A stretch of DNA of 52,651 nt from an uncultured Caryophanales bacterium (GTDB lineage Bacteria > Bacillota_I > Bacilli_A > RF39 > UBA660). The notes below the pieces were generated by a model. That model saw only the letters and a program-made list of their open reading frames with translations, made no database searches and was not told where the DNA came from. The stretch lies in contig CAMVMQ010000002.1 of NCBI GenBank assembly GCA_947168625.1, forward strand, positions 1 to 52,651. Direction: 5' to 3'. Shown in pieces: positions 16,218-25,900 of this stretch. The translations under genes were made by a program, and so were the position numbers. The first letter of the stretch is position 1, and each line of letters opens with the position of its first letter.

Positions 16218-17882
16218 ATGGGTTATTTAGCGTTGTATCGTAAATATCGTCCAATATGTTTTGATGATGTTTATGGTCAAGAAGATATTGTAACTGTTAT
16301 AAAAAATGCTATTATTAATAATAAGATATCTCACGCTTATTTGTTTTCTGGTCCTAGGGGAACTGGTAAGACTACTATTGCAAAGATTATTGCGCGTCTT
16401 GTTAATTGTGAACACCTTGAAAATGGTAATCCATGTGGAAAGTGTTTTAGTTGCTTAAATTTTCTTAATAGTAGCGACATTGTTGAAATTGATGCAGCTT
16501 CTAACAATGGTGTTGATGAAATTAGAGAAATAAGAGATAAGATTAATCTTGTTCCTACTACTTCTAAGTATAAAGTATACATTATTGATGAGGTACATAT
16601 GCTTACTACACAGGCTTTTAATGCTTTGCTTAAAACATTAGAGGAGCCTCCATCTCATGTTATTTTTATCTTAGCTACCACTGAACCTCATAAAATTCCT
16701 TTGACTATTGCTTCAAGATGTCAGAAATTTAGATTTACTCGGATTGATGATTGCAAAATTGTTGATAGACTTAAGAAAATTTCGGTATCTGAAAATATTA
16801 AGTGCGAGGATGATGCTTTTTTTGAAATTGCAAGACTTTCTGATGGATGTATGAGAGATGCAATTAATTTGCTTGATCAGCTTGCTGCTTATGCTAATGG
16901 TAATATTACTTTAGATGATATATATAAGGTAAATGGTTCTGTTTCTTATTTAGATATTAATGATTTGATTAAGGCTATTTCTGTTAATGACAAAATTAAA
17001 ATTATTGATTTTGTTGATAAATTTATTAGTGATGGTAAAGAAATTAGTAAGTTTATTGAAGAATTTATTATTTATATAAAGGATATTATTTTATTTAAAA
17101 ATGCTAATTATTTATCAAGTGTTTCCTTGAAAAATGATTGTATACGAGAAATATCTGATGTTTTATCTATTGATTATTTTTATGATTTGATTGTTGTGCT
17201 TAATGATACACTACATTCAATTAAAACATCTTCTCATGGCTCTATTTTATTTATGATATCTATCTTAAAATATTCTAGTAAGATTTTTAATAATGATATT
17301 AGCAGAGAAAGTCCTGAAGTAAATAATGCAATTATTTCCCGGGAAATAATTTATAATTCTATTAATGAAAATAAAATTAAAAATACTGGTTATCTTGTGG
17401 ATGATAATAATGATTTTTCTTCAGTAATTATTGATGTTAAGGGAAGAATAAATAATACTTTAGCTACGGCAAAAAAGAATATATTAAGCAATGTTAAGGA
17501 AAAATGGAAAACTTTAGAAAATTATTTATGTGATGACTCTTTTTCAATGGTTGCTGGGTTACTTAAGGATTGTACTGTTGTTGCGGCATCTGAGGATTAT
17601 ATTATTATTTCTAATAATCTTACTTCAGTTGTTGATAGAATTAATAATAATATAGAAAATGTTGAAACATTATTAGAAAAAGTTATTGGTTATAAAATTC
17701 TTGTTGTTTCGGTCAGCAGTGACAATTGGAATTTTATTAAGAAAAAGTATGTTGATGATATTAAAAAAGGTATTAAGTATAGTATTATTGAATTAGATGA
17801 GAATAAAAATGTTAACAATAATAGTTCACCTGTTGATGAGTTAAAAAAACTCGTTGGTGATAGTGTTATTGAATTTAAGTAA
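16218..17882 (+). CDS. dnaX: DNA polymerase III subunit gamma/tau
   Basis: This 554-residue AAA+ protein is the clamp-loader motor and polymerase organiser. It shows Walker A GPRGTGKT (45-52), the zinc module NCEHL...CGKCFSC, the DAASNNGVDEIREI block, Walker B VYIIDEVHML, and the sensor region SRCQKFRF. The GTG at 16209 lies within the AAAGGTGGG ribosome-binding site, so ATG at 16218 is used. A second Noc-type palindrome lies inside the gene at 17331. I see no convincing internal frameshift signal for a separate gamma form. Confidence 0.96.
   Translation: MGYLALYRKYRPICFDDVYGQEDIVTVIKNAIINNKISHAYLFSGPRGTGKTTIAKIIARLVNCEHLENGNPCGKCFSCLNFLNSSDIVEIDAASNNGVDEIREIRDKINLVPTTSKYKVYIIDEVHMLTTQAFNALLKTLEEPPSHVIFILATTEPHKIPLTIASRCQKFRFTRIDDCKIVDRLKKISVSENIKCEDDAFFEIARLSDGCMRDAINLLDQLAAYANGNITLDDIYKVNGSVSYLDINDLIKAISVNDKIKIIDFVDKFISDGKEISKFIEEFIIYIKDIILFKNANYLSSVSLKNDCIREISDVLSIDYFYDLIVVLNDTLHSIKTSSHGSILFMISILKYSSKIFNNDISRESPEVNNAIISREIIYNSINENKIKNTGYLVDDNNDFSSVIIDVKGRINNTLATAKKNILSNVKEKWKTLENYLCDDSFSMVAGLLKDCTVVAASEDYIIISNNLTSVVDRINNNIENVETLLEKVIGYKILVVSVSSDNWNFIKKKYVDDIKKGIKYSIIELDENKNVNNNSSPVDELKKLVGDSVIEFK
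17331..17350. promoter_or_regulatory. Noc-binding-site-like palindrome (NBS 2) within dnaX
   Basis: ATTATTTCCCGGGAAATAAT is a perfect 20-bp palindrome with the same 16-bp centre as NBS 1. It encodes I-I-S-R-E-I-I in a poorly conserved linker of dnaX, where a site could be accommodated without harming the protein. Confidence 0.7.
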
Positions 17883-17896
17883 GGAGAATGATAAAA

Positions 17897-18193
17897 ATGA
17901 ATATGCAAAATTTAATGATGCAAGCTAGAAAAATGCAGAAGGACATTGAAAAGTCTCAAAAAGAGTTAGAAGGTAAGGAATATGTTGGTAAATCACAAAT
18001 TGTTACTGCTTCGATGAGTGGTAGTAATAAACTTGTTTCAATTAAAATCGATATAGATAGTATTTCCGATGATGATAGGGAGTTGCTTGAAGATATGATT
18101 TTAGTTGCAGTTAATGAGGCTATTGATAAAATGGAAAAAGATAAGGAAGAGAAGTTTGGCAAGTATGGCCAAATGTTTAATGGTTTAATGTAG
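17897..18193 (+). CDS. ebfC: YbaB/EbfC family nucleoid-associated protein
   Basis: This is a ~98-residue dimeric DNA-binding protein. The start MNMQNLMMQARKMQKDIEKSQ is the typical YbaB helix, followed by the beta strands ...SQIVTASMSGSNKLVSIKID. The family binds DNA without strong specificity and is nearly always located between dnaX and recR, as here. An ATG at 17888 is only two bases from AAGGAG, so ATG 17897 is preferred. It ends one base before recR. Confidence 0.93.
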   Translation: MNMQNLMMQARKMQKDIEKSQKELEGKEYVGKSQIVTASMSGSNKLVSIKIDIDSISDDDRELLEDMILVAVNEAIDKMEKDKEEKFGKYGQMFNGLM

Positions 18194-18194
18194 T

Positions 18195-18788
18195 ATGTAT
18201 CCTAACTGTATTAATGAGATTATTGAGTCTTTTAAAAGTTTACCTGGCATTGGTGAGAAGACTGCTGAGAGACTTACTTTTTCACTTATTTCTTTTGATA
18301 AGGATAAATTATCATCTTTTGCTGATGCTATTATTTCTGCTAGAGATAAAATAAAAAAATGTTCTGTATGTGGAAATATTACTGATGATGATATATGTAA
18401 TATTTGTAAGGATAAAGAAAGAAATAGTAAAATTGTTTTTGTTGTTGAAAAGTCAAAGGATATTTCTTTATTTGAAAAAATTAATGTTTTTAAAGGTAAA
18501 TATCACGTTTTGGGTGGGCTTATTTCACCTTTAGATGGTATTGGACCAGAAGATGTTAATATTGACAATTTAATTAAGAGAGTTGAAACTGATGGTATAG
18601 AAGAAATAATTTTGTCTCTTAAACCTTCGATTGAGGGTGAAACGACAATGCAATATATCAAAAAGATTCTTGAAGGAAAGAATGTTAAAATTACAAAACT
18701 TTCTACTGGTATTCCTATAGGAACAGATATAGAATATATTGATTCAATGACTTTAGAATTTGCACTAGAAGGAAGAAAAGATATATAA
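18195..18788 (+). CDS. recR: Recombination mediator protein RecR
   Basis: This 197-residue protein has an N-terminal helix-hairpin-helix (FKSLPGIGEKTAERL), a four-cysteine zinc finger (CSVCGNITDDDICNIC), and a Toprim domain (VVEKSKDI...HVLGGLISPLDGIGP). RecR forms a DNA clamp that works with RecO and RecF in RecA loading at gaps. The ATG is one base after the ebfC stop, so the genes are translationally linked. Confidence 0.96.
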   Translation: MYPNCINEIIESFKSLPGIGEKTAERLTFSLISFDKDKLSSFADAIISARDKIKKCSVCGNITDDDICNICKDKERNSKIVFVVEKSKDISLFEKINVFKGKYHVLGGLISPLDGIGPEDVNIDNLIKRVETDGIEEIILSLKPSIEGETTMQYIKKILEGKNVKITKLSTGIPIGTDIEYIDSMTLEFALEGRKDI

Positions 18789-18825
18789 TTTTTCGGCTAA
18801 TCATATATTTTATTGGGTGAAATTT

Positions 18826-19023
18826 GTGTTTAGAAAATTTTTAAATTTAGTATTTTTTACTGTTAAGAGATTCATCTTTAGTTTTTTTGTTATTTATACT
18901 TTTAATATTTTTTCTATTTCGATGAATTTTATTATTCCAATGAATTTATTTAATATTTTTCTTGTTATGTTTCTTGGCTTTCCTTTTGTTATGGGTTTTG
19001 CTATTTTCTCTCTTATATTTTAA
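18826..19023 (+). CDS. bofA: BofA-like small membrane protein
   Basis: The product is a ~65-residue, strongly hydrophobic protein. The C-terminal half, IPMNLFNIFLVMFLGFPFVMGF, matches the BofA pattern (IPxNxxxxxxxGxLGxPG). BofA holds the SpoIVFB protease inactive in the outer forespore membrane until sigma-K activation. In Bacillus bofA also lies just downstream of recR. The frame opens at GTG 18817, but GTG 18826 has GGGTGA upstream at a normal distance and is used. The assignment rests on pattern and position because the protein is short. Confidence 0.65.
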   Translation: MFRKFLNLVFFTVKRFIFSFFVIYTFNIFSISMNFIIPMNLFNIFLVMFLGFPFVMGFAIFSLIF

Positions 19024-19035
19024 AGAGGTGATTTT

Positions 19036-19971
19036 ATGTTAGATAAATATAAGACTTCACAAAGTCTTATTTATCATATTTTAAATAATGCTATTTGTAA
19101 TAATAAATTATCTCATGCCTATTTGTTTGATTCTAATAATAATTCTGATGTTTTCGATATTGCTATTTCATTTACTAAAATGATTGTTTGTGCTGGTTTA
19201 CCTTTTGAAAGTCAAAAAAATATTTGTAATCGAATTGATGAGGAAAATTATCTTGATGTTAAAATTGTTGATACAGATGGTATTTGGCTTAAGAAGGATG
19301 AAATTCTTAATATTCAAAATGAGTTTAGTAAAAAGGCGATTGAAGGTAATAAGAAGATATATATAATAAAAAATGCTGAAAAAATGAATAGTCAAACTGC
19401 TAATTCGATTTTAAAGTTTTTAGAAGAGCCTGTTGATGATATTGTAGCTATTTTAATTACTAATGATCTTGATTTGATTCTTCCTACTATTGTTTCTAGA
19501 TGTCAATTACTTAAACTTGTTAGAAAGAAATACAGTATTGATTCGCTATCTAATTATTATAATTTGTTTTTTGATTCTTATTATGGTAAAATATCATCAG
19601 ATGAAGCAGTAAAAAATATTGAAAATGTTATGAATTTTGCTCTTTTTATTGAAAAGAATGGTTTAAGTAGTATTGTTTATTCCAAAAATATATGGCATTC
19701 GCTATTTAAAGATCGTGATGCTAATATTATGGCTTTAGAATTGCTTATTAATGTTTATTTAGATTCTTTAAGATATAAATCTAATTTGAATGTTATTTTT
19801 TTTGGTGATAAAATTGATAATATTAAATTTATAAGTGATTCTAATTCGATGGATAAGCTTATAAATAAGCTTGATATTATTATTGATAGTAGGGAAAGTA
19901 TTAAAAAGAATTTGAATATTTTTTTGCTTATTGATAAAATGATTATAGATATGTGTGGTGATAATTTATGA
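19036..19971 (+). CDS. holB: DNA polymerase III subunit delta'
   Basis: This 311-residue clamp-loader subunit resembles the DnaX ATPase fold, but the Walker A position reads HAYLFDSNNNSD, so ATP binding is lost, as expected for delta'. The sensor block ILKFLEEPVDDIVAILITNDLDLILPTIVSRCQLL is conserved. AGAGGTGAT lies upstream of ATG 19036. Its last four bases overlap the ricT start (ATGA), so the two are translationally coupled. Confidence 0.92.
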   Translation: MLDKYKTSQSLIYHILNNAICNNKLSHAYLFDSNNNSDVFDIAISFTKMIVCAGLPFESQKNICNRIDEENYLDVKIVDTDGIWLKKDEILNIQNEFSKKAIEGNKKIYIIKNAEKMNSQTANSILKFLEEPVDDIVAILITNDLDLILPTIVSRCQLLKLVRKKYSIDSLSNYYNLFFDSYYGKISSDEAVKNIENVMNFALFIEKNGLSSIVYSKNIWHSLFKDRDANIMALELLINVYLDSLRYKSNLNVIFFGDKIDNIKFISDSNSMDKLINKLDIIIDSRESIKKNLNIFLLIDKMIIDMCGDNL

Positions 19972-20744
19972 GTATTGTTGGTGTTAAGATAGGTGATACT
20001 GGAAAATTATGTTATTTTAATTCTAATGGTCTTTCTTTGAAGAAAGATTTTAATGTTATTGTAAGAAACGATAAAGGTCTTCAATTTGCTAAGATTGTTG
20101 AAATTTTGGATGATGAAAGTTCTTCTAATGTTGATGATATTGTTAGAATTGCTTCAAAAAAAGATTATATGAAGTATTTAAGTAATATTAAAGATGCTGA
20201 AAAGGCAAAAAATAAATGTGTTGAGTTTGTTAAGAGAGATGGTCTTAATATGACTATTATTGATGCCTTGTTTAATTTTGATAAATCGCAATTACTTATT
20301 AGGTTTCTTTCTGATGAAAGAGTTGATTTTAGAAATCTTGCAAAAGAATTGGGGTCAAGATTTAAAACGAGAATTGAATTTAGACAGATTGGTATAAGAG
20401 ATAAGGCAAAAGAAGTTGGTGGACTTGGACCATGTGGACGTTTTCTTTGTTGTAATACTTTTTTAACAGGATTTGATACTATTTCAATTAATATGGCTAA
20501 GAATCAGGGACTTGCTTTAAATCCTGCAAAAATTAATGGTGTTTGTGGTAGACTCTTATGTTGTCTTAATTATGAGAATAATGAGTATGTTGAAGCGCGA
20601 AAGGATATTCCTGAAATTGGTAAGAAAGTTATTATTGATGGTATTGAAGGAAAGGTTATTGCTTCAGATCCTTTAAATCGAAAATACAAGGTTTTGATTG
20701 ATAGTGAAGTTTTAGAAGTTGATAAAAATGATAGTAAAAAATAG
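19968..20744 (+). CDS. ricT: PSP1-domain protein RicT (YaaT)
   Basis: This 258-residue protein has the PSP1 core with its cysteine blocks GGLGPCGRFLCC and GVCGRLLCC, which with RicA and RicF hold iron-sulfur clusters. In Bacillus the RicAFT complex assists RNase Y in mRNA maturation and is needed for sporulation, competence and biofilm formation. The neighbours holB and trmN6 are the same as in Bacillus. The start overlaps the holB stop codon. Confidence 0.93.
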   Translation: MSIVGVKIGDTGKLCYFNSNGLSLKKDFNVIVRNDKGLQFAKIVEILDDESSSNVDDIVRIASKKDYMKYLSNIKDAEKAKNKCVEFVKRDGLNMTIIDALFNFDKSQLLIRFLSDERVDFRNLAKELGSRFKTRIEFRQIGIRDKAKEVGGLGPCGRFLCCNTFLTGFDTISINMAKNQGLALNPAKINGVCGRLLCCLNYENNEYVEARKDIPEIGKKVIIDGIEGKVIASDPLNRKYKVLIDSEVLEVDKNDSKK

Positions 20745-21450
20745 GCTACTTAATTACAGTGGTTATTATATTTATCAAGATACAGATTTTTTTAAAATGT
20801 CTCTTGATAGTGTTTTGTTGGCTAACTTTGTTACAATTAATTTAAGGGATAAAAATATTATTGATTTAGCTACTGGTAATGCTCCTATTCCTATGTTTTT
20901 ATCTTTTCGTACTAAGGCACATATTTATGGTGTTGAACTTCAAAAAGAAATATTTGATTTGGGAATTACATCTGTTAATGAAAATAATATGAATGAACAG
21001 ATAAATCTTATTAATGATGATGTAAATAATCTTTATAGTAGATTTAAATCTGATTTTTTTGATGTTATTACATGTAATCCACCTTATTTTAGAACAAATA
21101 GTGATTCTTTTGTTAATAATAGTTTAATTAAAGCTAAAGCGCGACATGAAAAAACTTTAAGTTTTGAGGATGTTTGTAAAATTTCAAGGTATTTACTTCG
21201 TATGAATGGTAGACTTGCTATAATTCATAGAACAGAACGATTAATGGAGATAGTGGATACAATGAAAATGTATGATATTGAACCTAAAAAAATTAGATTT
21301 GTTTATCCTAATCATAAAAAAGATAGTGATTTAGTTTTAATTGAAGGAGTTAAGGGAGGTAGAACTGGACTTAAACTTCTTAGTCCACTTTTTGTTTATG
21401 ATAAAAAGGATATTTATTCCGATGAAGTTAGGTCTATGTTTGGAGAGTGA
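20728..21450 (+). CDS. trmN6: tRNA1(Val) adenine-37 N6-methyltransferase family protein (TrmN6/YabB)
   Basis: This is a ~240-residue SAM-dependent methyltransferase. The SAM motif is IIDLATGNAPIPMFLS, an acidic Y/GVE motif lies at the end of beta-2, and the catalytic NPPY (ITCNPPYF) marks N6-adenine methylation. The family modifies A37 of tRNA1(Val). ATG at 20728 is chosen over an upstream TTG; it overlaps ricT by 17 bp. The exact RNA target is inferred from the family. Confidence 0.88.
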   Translation: MIVKNRLLNYSGYYIYQDTDFFKMSLDSVLLANFVTINLRDKNIIDLATGNAPIPMFLSFRTKAHIYGVELQKEIFDLGITSVNENNMNEQINLINDDVNNLYSRFKSDFFDVITCNPPYFRTNSDSFVNNSLIKAKARHEKTLSFEDVCKISRYLLRMNGRLAIIHRTERLMEIVDTMKMYDIEPKKIRFVYPNHKKDSDLVLIEGVKGGRTGLKLLSPLFVYDKKDIYSDEVRSMFGE

Positions 21451-21454
21451 TTTT

Positions 21455-22291
21455 ATGGTTCAAAATAGTTATGATGATAGTGCTACTTTATATTTAGTTT
21501 CTACACCGATTGGTAATTTGGATGACATTACCTATAGGTCTGTTAAGGTGCTTGAAGAGGTTAGCGTTATATTTTCAGAAGATACGAGGGTAACTCTTAA
21601 TTTAATTAATTATTTGGGTATTAAGAAGAAACTTACTCCTCTTCATGAGCATAATGAGGATACTGCTAAAGAAAAAGTGTTAGAGTATCTAAAAAGAGGA
21701 GAAAGTGTTGCTCTTGTTACTGATAGGGGAACCCCAATTATTAGTGATCCTGGATATAAGACAGCACAATATATTATAAGTGCGGGATATAATGTTGTTG
21801 CTCTTCCTGGTGCTACGGCTTTTGTTCCTGCTCTTATTAGTTCGGGGATTGCTCCGCAGCCTTTTTTGTTTTATGGTTTTTTAAATAGTAATGATAATAA
21901 AAGAAAAAAAGAGTTGGAAGATCTTTCTGATATTAAATGTACAATGATTTTTTATGAGGCTCCTCATAGAATTATGAAGACTTTGGAGTTGATGTTAGAG
22001 GTATTTGGAGATAGAAATATTAGTATATCGAGAGAAATTACTAAGAAATTTGAAAGTATTTATCGTGGAAGAATAAGCGAAATAAAAAACTTAATTCCTG
22101 AAAAGGGTGAATTTGTTATTGTAGTTGAAGGCTATTCTGGTAAGAATGTTGATAATTCTTTAAGTATTGTTGATGCTGTTAATTTATATATTAAAGCTGG
22201 TGTTTCTGTAATGGATGCTATTAAAAGAGTAGCTAAAGAAAGAGATATTCCTAAGGGAGAAGTATATAGTTTATATCATAAGGGAGTGTGA
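21455..22291 (+). CDS. rsmI: 16S rRNA 2'-O-ribose C1402 methyltransferase RsmI
   Basis: This 278-residue tetrapyrrole-methylase-fold enzyme has LYLVSTPIGNLDDITYRSVKVLEE at the N-terminus, FSEDTR, and the SAM-binding stretch DRGTPIISDPGY followed by ALPGATAFVPALISSG. With RsmH it produces m4Cm1402 in the ribosomal P site. The frame is open from 21341 inside trmN6, but GGAGAGTGA positions the ATG at 21455, five bases after the trmN6 stop. Confidence 0.95.
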   Translation: MVQNSYDDSATLYLVSTPIGNLDDITYRSVKVLEEVSVIFSEDTRVTLNLINYLGIKKKLTPLHEHNEDTAKEKVLEYLKRGESVALVTDRGTPIISDPGYKTAQYIISAGYNVVALPGATAFVPALISSGIAPQPFLFYGFLNSNDNKRKKELEDLSDIKCTMIFYEAPHRIMKTLELMLEVFGDRNISISREITKKFESIYRGRISEIKNLIPEKGEFVIVVEGYSGKNVDNSLSIVDAVNLYIKAGVSVMDAIKRVAKERDIPKGEVYSLYHKGV

Positions 22292-22294
22292 GTT

Positions 22295-22867
22295 ATGAAG
22301 TTAGTAGTGGGTCTTGGTAATCCAGGTAAAGAGTATGTTAATACGAGACACAATATTGGTTTTGGACTACTGGATTATATTAGTAAAAAAGATGGTTATT
22401 CTTTTAAGTTTGATAAAAAATTTAATTGCGAGATATTTAGTATTAATATTGATTGCGAAAAGGTACTACTTATTAAACCTCTTTCTTTTATGAATTTATC
22501 TGGGACGGTTGTTAGTAAGATTGTTTCTTTTTATGATATAGATATTGGTGATATTCTTGTTATTCAAGATGATTTGGATATGGAGTTTGGTAAGATTAGA
22601 ATAGTTTATGATAGTTCTAGTGGTGGTCATAATGGTATTAAGAATATTAGTGAGTGTCTGGGTAGTCAGAAATATACGAGATTAAAGATTGGTATTTCGA
22701 ATAATAAAGAAATGGATACTAAGGATTATGTTCTTGGTAAGTTTAGTAAAGATGATATTAATACTTTAGAGCATATTTATGATAAACTTGATAATATTAT
22801 AAATGATTTTATAGATATGGATTTAGATAAATTGAAACAGAAATATAATAGTATGAATAATAATTAG
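22295..22867 (+). CDS. pth: Peptidyl-tRNA hydrolase
   Basis: This 190-residue enzyme recycles tRNA from prematurely released peptidyl-tRNA. The signature GLGNPGKEYVNTRHNIGF includes catalytic H19, and LIKPLSFMNLSG and the D in IQDDLDMEFG are also conserved. It starts three bases after rsmI. A perfect hairpin with a T run overlaps its end, so mfd is partly insulated. The fin gene that separates pth from mfd in Bacillus is absent. Confidence 0.95.
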   Translation: MKLVVGLGNPGKEYVNTRHNIGFGLLDYISKKDGYSFKFDKKFNCEIFSINIDCEKVLLIKPLSFMNLSGTVVSKIVSFYDIDIGDILVIQDDLDMEFGKIRIVYDSSSGGHNGIKNISECLGSQKYTRLKIGISNNKEMDTKDYVLGKFSKDDINTLEHIYDKLDNIINDFIDMDLDKLKQKYNSMNNN

Positions 22868-22889
22868 ATACAAGTATTTGTATCTTTTT
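22866..22889 (+). terminator. Terminator between pth and mfd
   Basis: AGATACAA-GTAT-TTGTATCT is a perfect 8-bp stem followed by TTTT. It is only ~25 bp from the mfd start. Confidence 0.65.
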
Positions 22890-22913
22890 GGTGCGTGGAA
22901 AGGAGGAAATATT

Positions 22914-25900
22914 ATGGCTTTTTTTGATGGTTTATTTGATATAAATAGTAAGAATGATTATAGTGTTACTGGTTTGAATAAAGAACTTAATAGTATTTAT
23001 ATTTATGATTATTTTTGTAAATATAAGAGAAATATACTTGTATTTTGTAATTCTTTATATGAAGCTAATGATATTTATAATAGAATTTCTTGTTATACTG
23101 ATAGGGTTTTATTTTTTCCGATGGATGATTTTATTGCTAGTGAAGCTACTTCAATTAGTCCTGAATTTATGATTGAAAGACTTAGTACTTTAAATAAATT
23201 ATGTGATGATGATAAATATATTGTTGTTACGAATATGACTGGTATGCTTAGGTATTTACCTAGTAAAGAATTATATAAGTCTAAGTTTATTAAATTATCT
23301 AAGAGTGATAGTATTGATAGGGATAAATTTATTAACGATTTATATGAACTTGGATATGAAAACGTTCCTTTAGTTAGTAAAAGTGGAGAGATGGCTATTA
23401 GGGGTTATGTTATTGATATTTTTCCTATTGGTGAAGAGTCTCCGGTTAGAATTGAGTTTTGGGGGGATGATATTGATAGTATTAAATATTTTGATTTAGA
23501 TACTCAGTTATCTAATGAAGAACTTAATAGTATTGATATTTATCCTTTTACAGAGTTTTTAATAGATAAAAAAATTGATGATAATGTAAATAGAAAGCAG
23601 AAATATTTACTTAATTATTCTAGTGATGTAGATGGTTTATGGGGATACTTAGATGATGCTATAGTGGTTTATTATGATTATAATCAGATTGTTACTAGTT
23701 ATTCACTTCTTAGAGAGACGATACTTGGGTATGATGAGGAAGTTAATGATAGTATTAAGACTAATTATATGTATGATATAAATGATATTAAGGTTAATGA
23801 TGTTATTTATATGATGGATATTGATAATTTAGTGGATAAAAAAATTAAGAGTTACAGTTATTTATCTTTTAATATTGATAATTATGCTGGTAATTTTGAG
23901 AGGATTAAGAGTGATTTAGATAAGTATTTACTTAAGGGTAAGACAATTATTTTGTGTATTGATAAGAAACAAGTAGTTAAAAGAATTGTTAGTTATTTGG
24001 ATATTAATGATGATGTTATATTAACTAATGAGAATGAGATTATTAAGGGTAAGATTAATATTATTAATAAGTATATTACGAATGGTTTTATGTATGAAGA
24101 CTATGTAGTAATATCTGTTAATGATTTATTTGGTAAGATAGAGGAAAAGAAAAAGAGTAAGAATAAGTTTAGAGTAGGAACGAAGATTAGTAATATTGAT
24201 AATTTGGTTAAGGGTGACTATATTGTTCATATTGATCATGGTATTGGTATTTATGGGGAACTTTGTTCTCTTACTAAGAATGGGTTAAAGAAAGATTATA
24301 TTAAGCTTATTTATGCTGATGGAGATGTTTTATATTTACCAGTAGAGAAGATTGATAAGATTAGTAAGTTTAGTGCTTCTGATGGGGCTTTAGTTAGACT
24401 TGATAGTTTATCATCTGATAACTGGGAAAAGAAGAAGGCAAGGGTTAGAAAGAAGTTAGAAAGTATTGCTGGCGACTTAATGAAGTTATCAGTAGAGAGA
24501 GAAATGGCTAAAGGATATGCTTTTTCAGCTGATGATGAGAATCAGATTATGTTTGAGAGTAAATTTCAGTATGAACCTACTTCTGATCAGATAAGAGCAA
24601 CGGAAATTATTAAGAAGGCTATGGAAAGTGATAAGCCAATGGATATGCTTTTATGTGGTGATGTTGGTTATGGTAAGACAGAAGTTGCTTTTAGGGCTAT
24701 ATTTAAGGCTATTAATGATGGTAAACAGGTAGCTTATTTATGTCCGACGACTATTTTATCTAATCAGCAATATAATTCGGCATTAGAAAGATTTAGTGAT
24801 GTTCCGGTTAATATTGCTTTACTTAATAGATTTACTAGTGTTAAGAAACAGAATGAAATTTATAGTAAATTAAAAGAAGGTAAGATTGATATTTTATTTG
24901 GTACACATAAGCTTTTGAATGATAAAGTGGATTTTAAGGATTTAGGATTATTAATTATTGATGAGGAGCAGAGATTTGGTGTTGTACATAAAGAGAAGAT
25001 AAAGAGATATAAGAATAATATTGATGTATTAACTCTTAGTGCTACGCCTATTCCTAGAACTCTTCAGATGTCGATGTCTGGGGTTAGGGGTCTTGCTCTT
25101 ATTGAGACTCCTCCGGAGAAGAGAAGACCTATCCAAACTTATGTAATACCTGAGAATAAGAATATTATTAAGGATGCTATATATAAAGAGTTATCTAGAG
25201 ATGGTCAAGTATTTATGCTTTGTAATAATATTGATAAACTTGATAGTAGAATATCCTTTATTAATGATATTGTTCCTGAAGCTAAAGTAAGGTATGCTCA
25301 TGGTAGAATGAGTAAAGAAGATATTGAAGATGTTATGAATGATTTTATTAATCATGAATTTGATATTTTACTATGTACGACGATTATTGAGACGGGTATT
25401 GATATACCTAATGTTAATACTTTAATTATTCTTGATGCTGATAGATTTGGTTTATCGCAACTTTATCAGATTAGAGGTAGAATTGGTAGAAGTGATAGGA
25501 TAGGTTATGCTTATTTAATGTATGATAATAGAAAAGAACTTAATGATTTAGCTGTTAAGAGACTTAATACGATAAAAGAATTTACGGAACTTGGTAGTGG
25601 TTTTAAGATTGCTATGAGAGATTTATCAATAAGAGGTGCTGGGGATATTCTTGGTAGTGAACAGTCTGGTTTTATTGATAGTATTGGTATTGATTTGTAT
25701 TTAAAGATGCTTAAAGAAGAAGTTGATAAATTAAAGGGTATTAAGGTAGAAGAAGAAGATACTAATATTAAGCCTTTAATCGAAGTTGAAACACATATTA
25801 CTAATGAGTATGCTCCGGATGATGAGATTAAGATTGAGATTCATAAGATGATTAATGATATTAATAGTGAAGAGGATATTATTAATCTTAAGAATGTACT

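Noticed and set aside
17838..17860. Possible programmed frameshift at an A-run with a GAGTT/AACTC hairpin near the end of dnaX
   Set aside because: It lies only ~10 codons before the normal stop, too late to create a gamma-like product, and A runs are common in this DNA.
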